A stretch of DNA of 6,240 bases from contig CAZXWD010000143.1 in assembly GCA_964644135.1 (NCBI GenBank), positions 1-6,240 of the forward strand. Reading direction: 5' to 3'. Numbering within the stretch: the stretch's first letter is position 1; each line of letters begins with the position of its first letter. A program made the position numbers and the translations under genes. Under the pieces are notes generated by a model. It was not told where the DNA came from and ran no database searches. It saw only the letters and a program-made list of their open reading frames with translations. Of the stretch, positions 6,193 through 6,240 are shown in pieces. The DNA comes from CAZMOK01 sp964644135. GTDB lineage: Bacteria; Bacteroidota; Bacteroidia; Bacteroidales; JAGOPY01.

Positions 6193-6218
6193 CATTGTTA
6201 ATTGTTCATTGTTAATTA
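6193..6218. repeat. Heptamer tandem repeat, second copy of the CATTGTT/AATTGTT array
   Basis: CATTGTT (6193), AATTGTT (6200), CATTGTT (6207) and AATTA (6214-6218). These 26 bases are identical to 74-99 and in direct orientation, about 6.1 kb apart. The preceding bases are also loosely alike (GCGCTTTCATTG here, GAGCTTCCATTG at 60-71). The remaining bases to the window edge show no gene; the ATG at 6218 is followed by a stop after four codons. Confidence 0.9.
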
Positions 6219-6240
6219 TGCATTGCTCCTGAGCTCCTGT

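Noticed and set aside
74..6218. Composite transposon or insertion element ends
   Set aside because: The 26-base copies are direct, not inverted, no transposase or integrase lies between them, and the sequence belongs to a simple heptamer family.

Overview
The window reads as chromosomal DNA of a Bacteroidota species, probably an environmental member of the Bacteroidales or a related order; the genus cannot be told from the sequence. Three signs support this. Both secreted proteins end in the type A C-terminal sorting domain of the type IX secretion system (T9SS), which occurs only in this phylum and its relatives. Both main promoters carry the Bacteroidota -7 element TAnnTTTG. The gaps between genes hold AT-rich tandem repeats, while the genes have roughly balanced base composition.

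Layout. Positions 1-109 are the 3' flank of the first gene and contain a heptamer repeat (67-99); nothing codes in 1-66. Positions 110-1495 (minus strand) encode a 12-helix major facilitator whose motifs resemble animal MFSD1, a dipeptide transporter. Positions 1496-1688 form a divergent control region with a -7 element for each direction, a second heptamer array and a 5'-leader hairpin. Positions 1689-4145 and 4155-6035 (plus strand, 9 bases apart, surely one operon) encode two paralogous secreted serine proteases of the lysyl-endopeptidase type (Achromobacter protease I, API). Each has a signal peptide, a beta-rich propeptide, a chymotrypsin-fold catalytic domain, PKD-like modules (three in the first, one in the second) and a T9SS sorting domain. 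Positions 6036-6240 hold three more repeat arrays and a weak terminator candidate, with no gene.

How the parts may work together. The two proteases should be exported by Sec, carried across the outer membrane by T9SS and left on the surface or released, where they cut protein. The second keeps the aspartate that gives API its lysine specificity. The first has alanine there in a shortened loop, so the pair probably has two different cleavage preferences. If the divergent transporter really carries short peptides, the locus would be a protein-scavenging unit; that link is inference from family resemblance and gene order.

The most unusual non-coding feature is that every intergenic gap carries tandem heptamers fitting one pattern, N-A-D-TGTT, with a different variant at different sites. 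I see no sign of a wholly new enzymatic system; the protease specificity split and the heptamer family are the observations most worth following.
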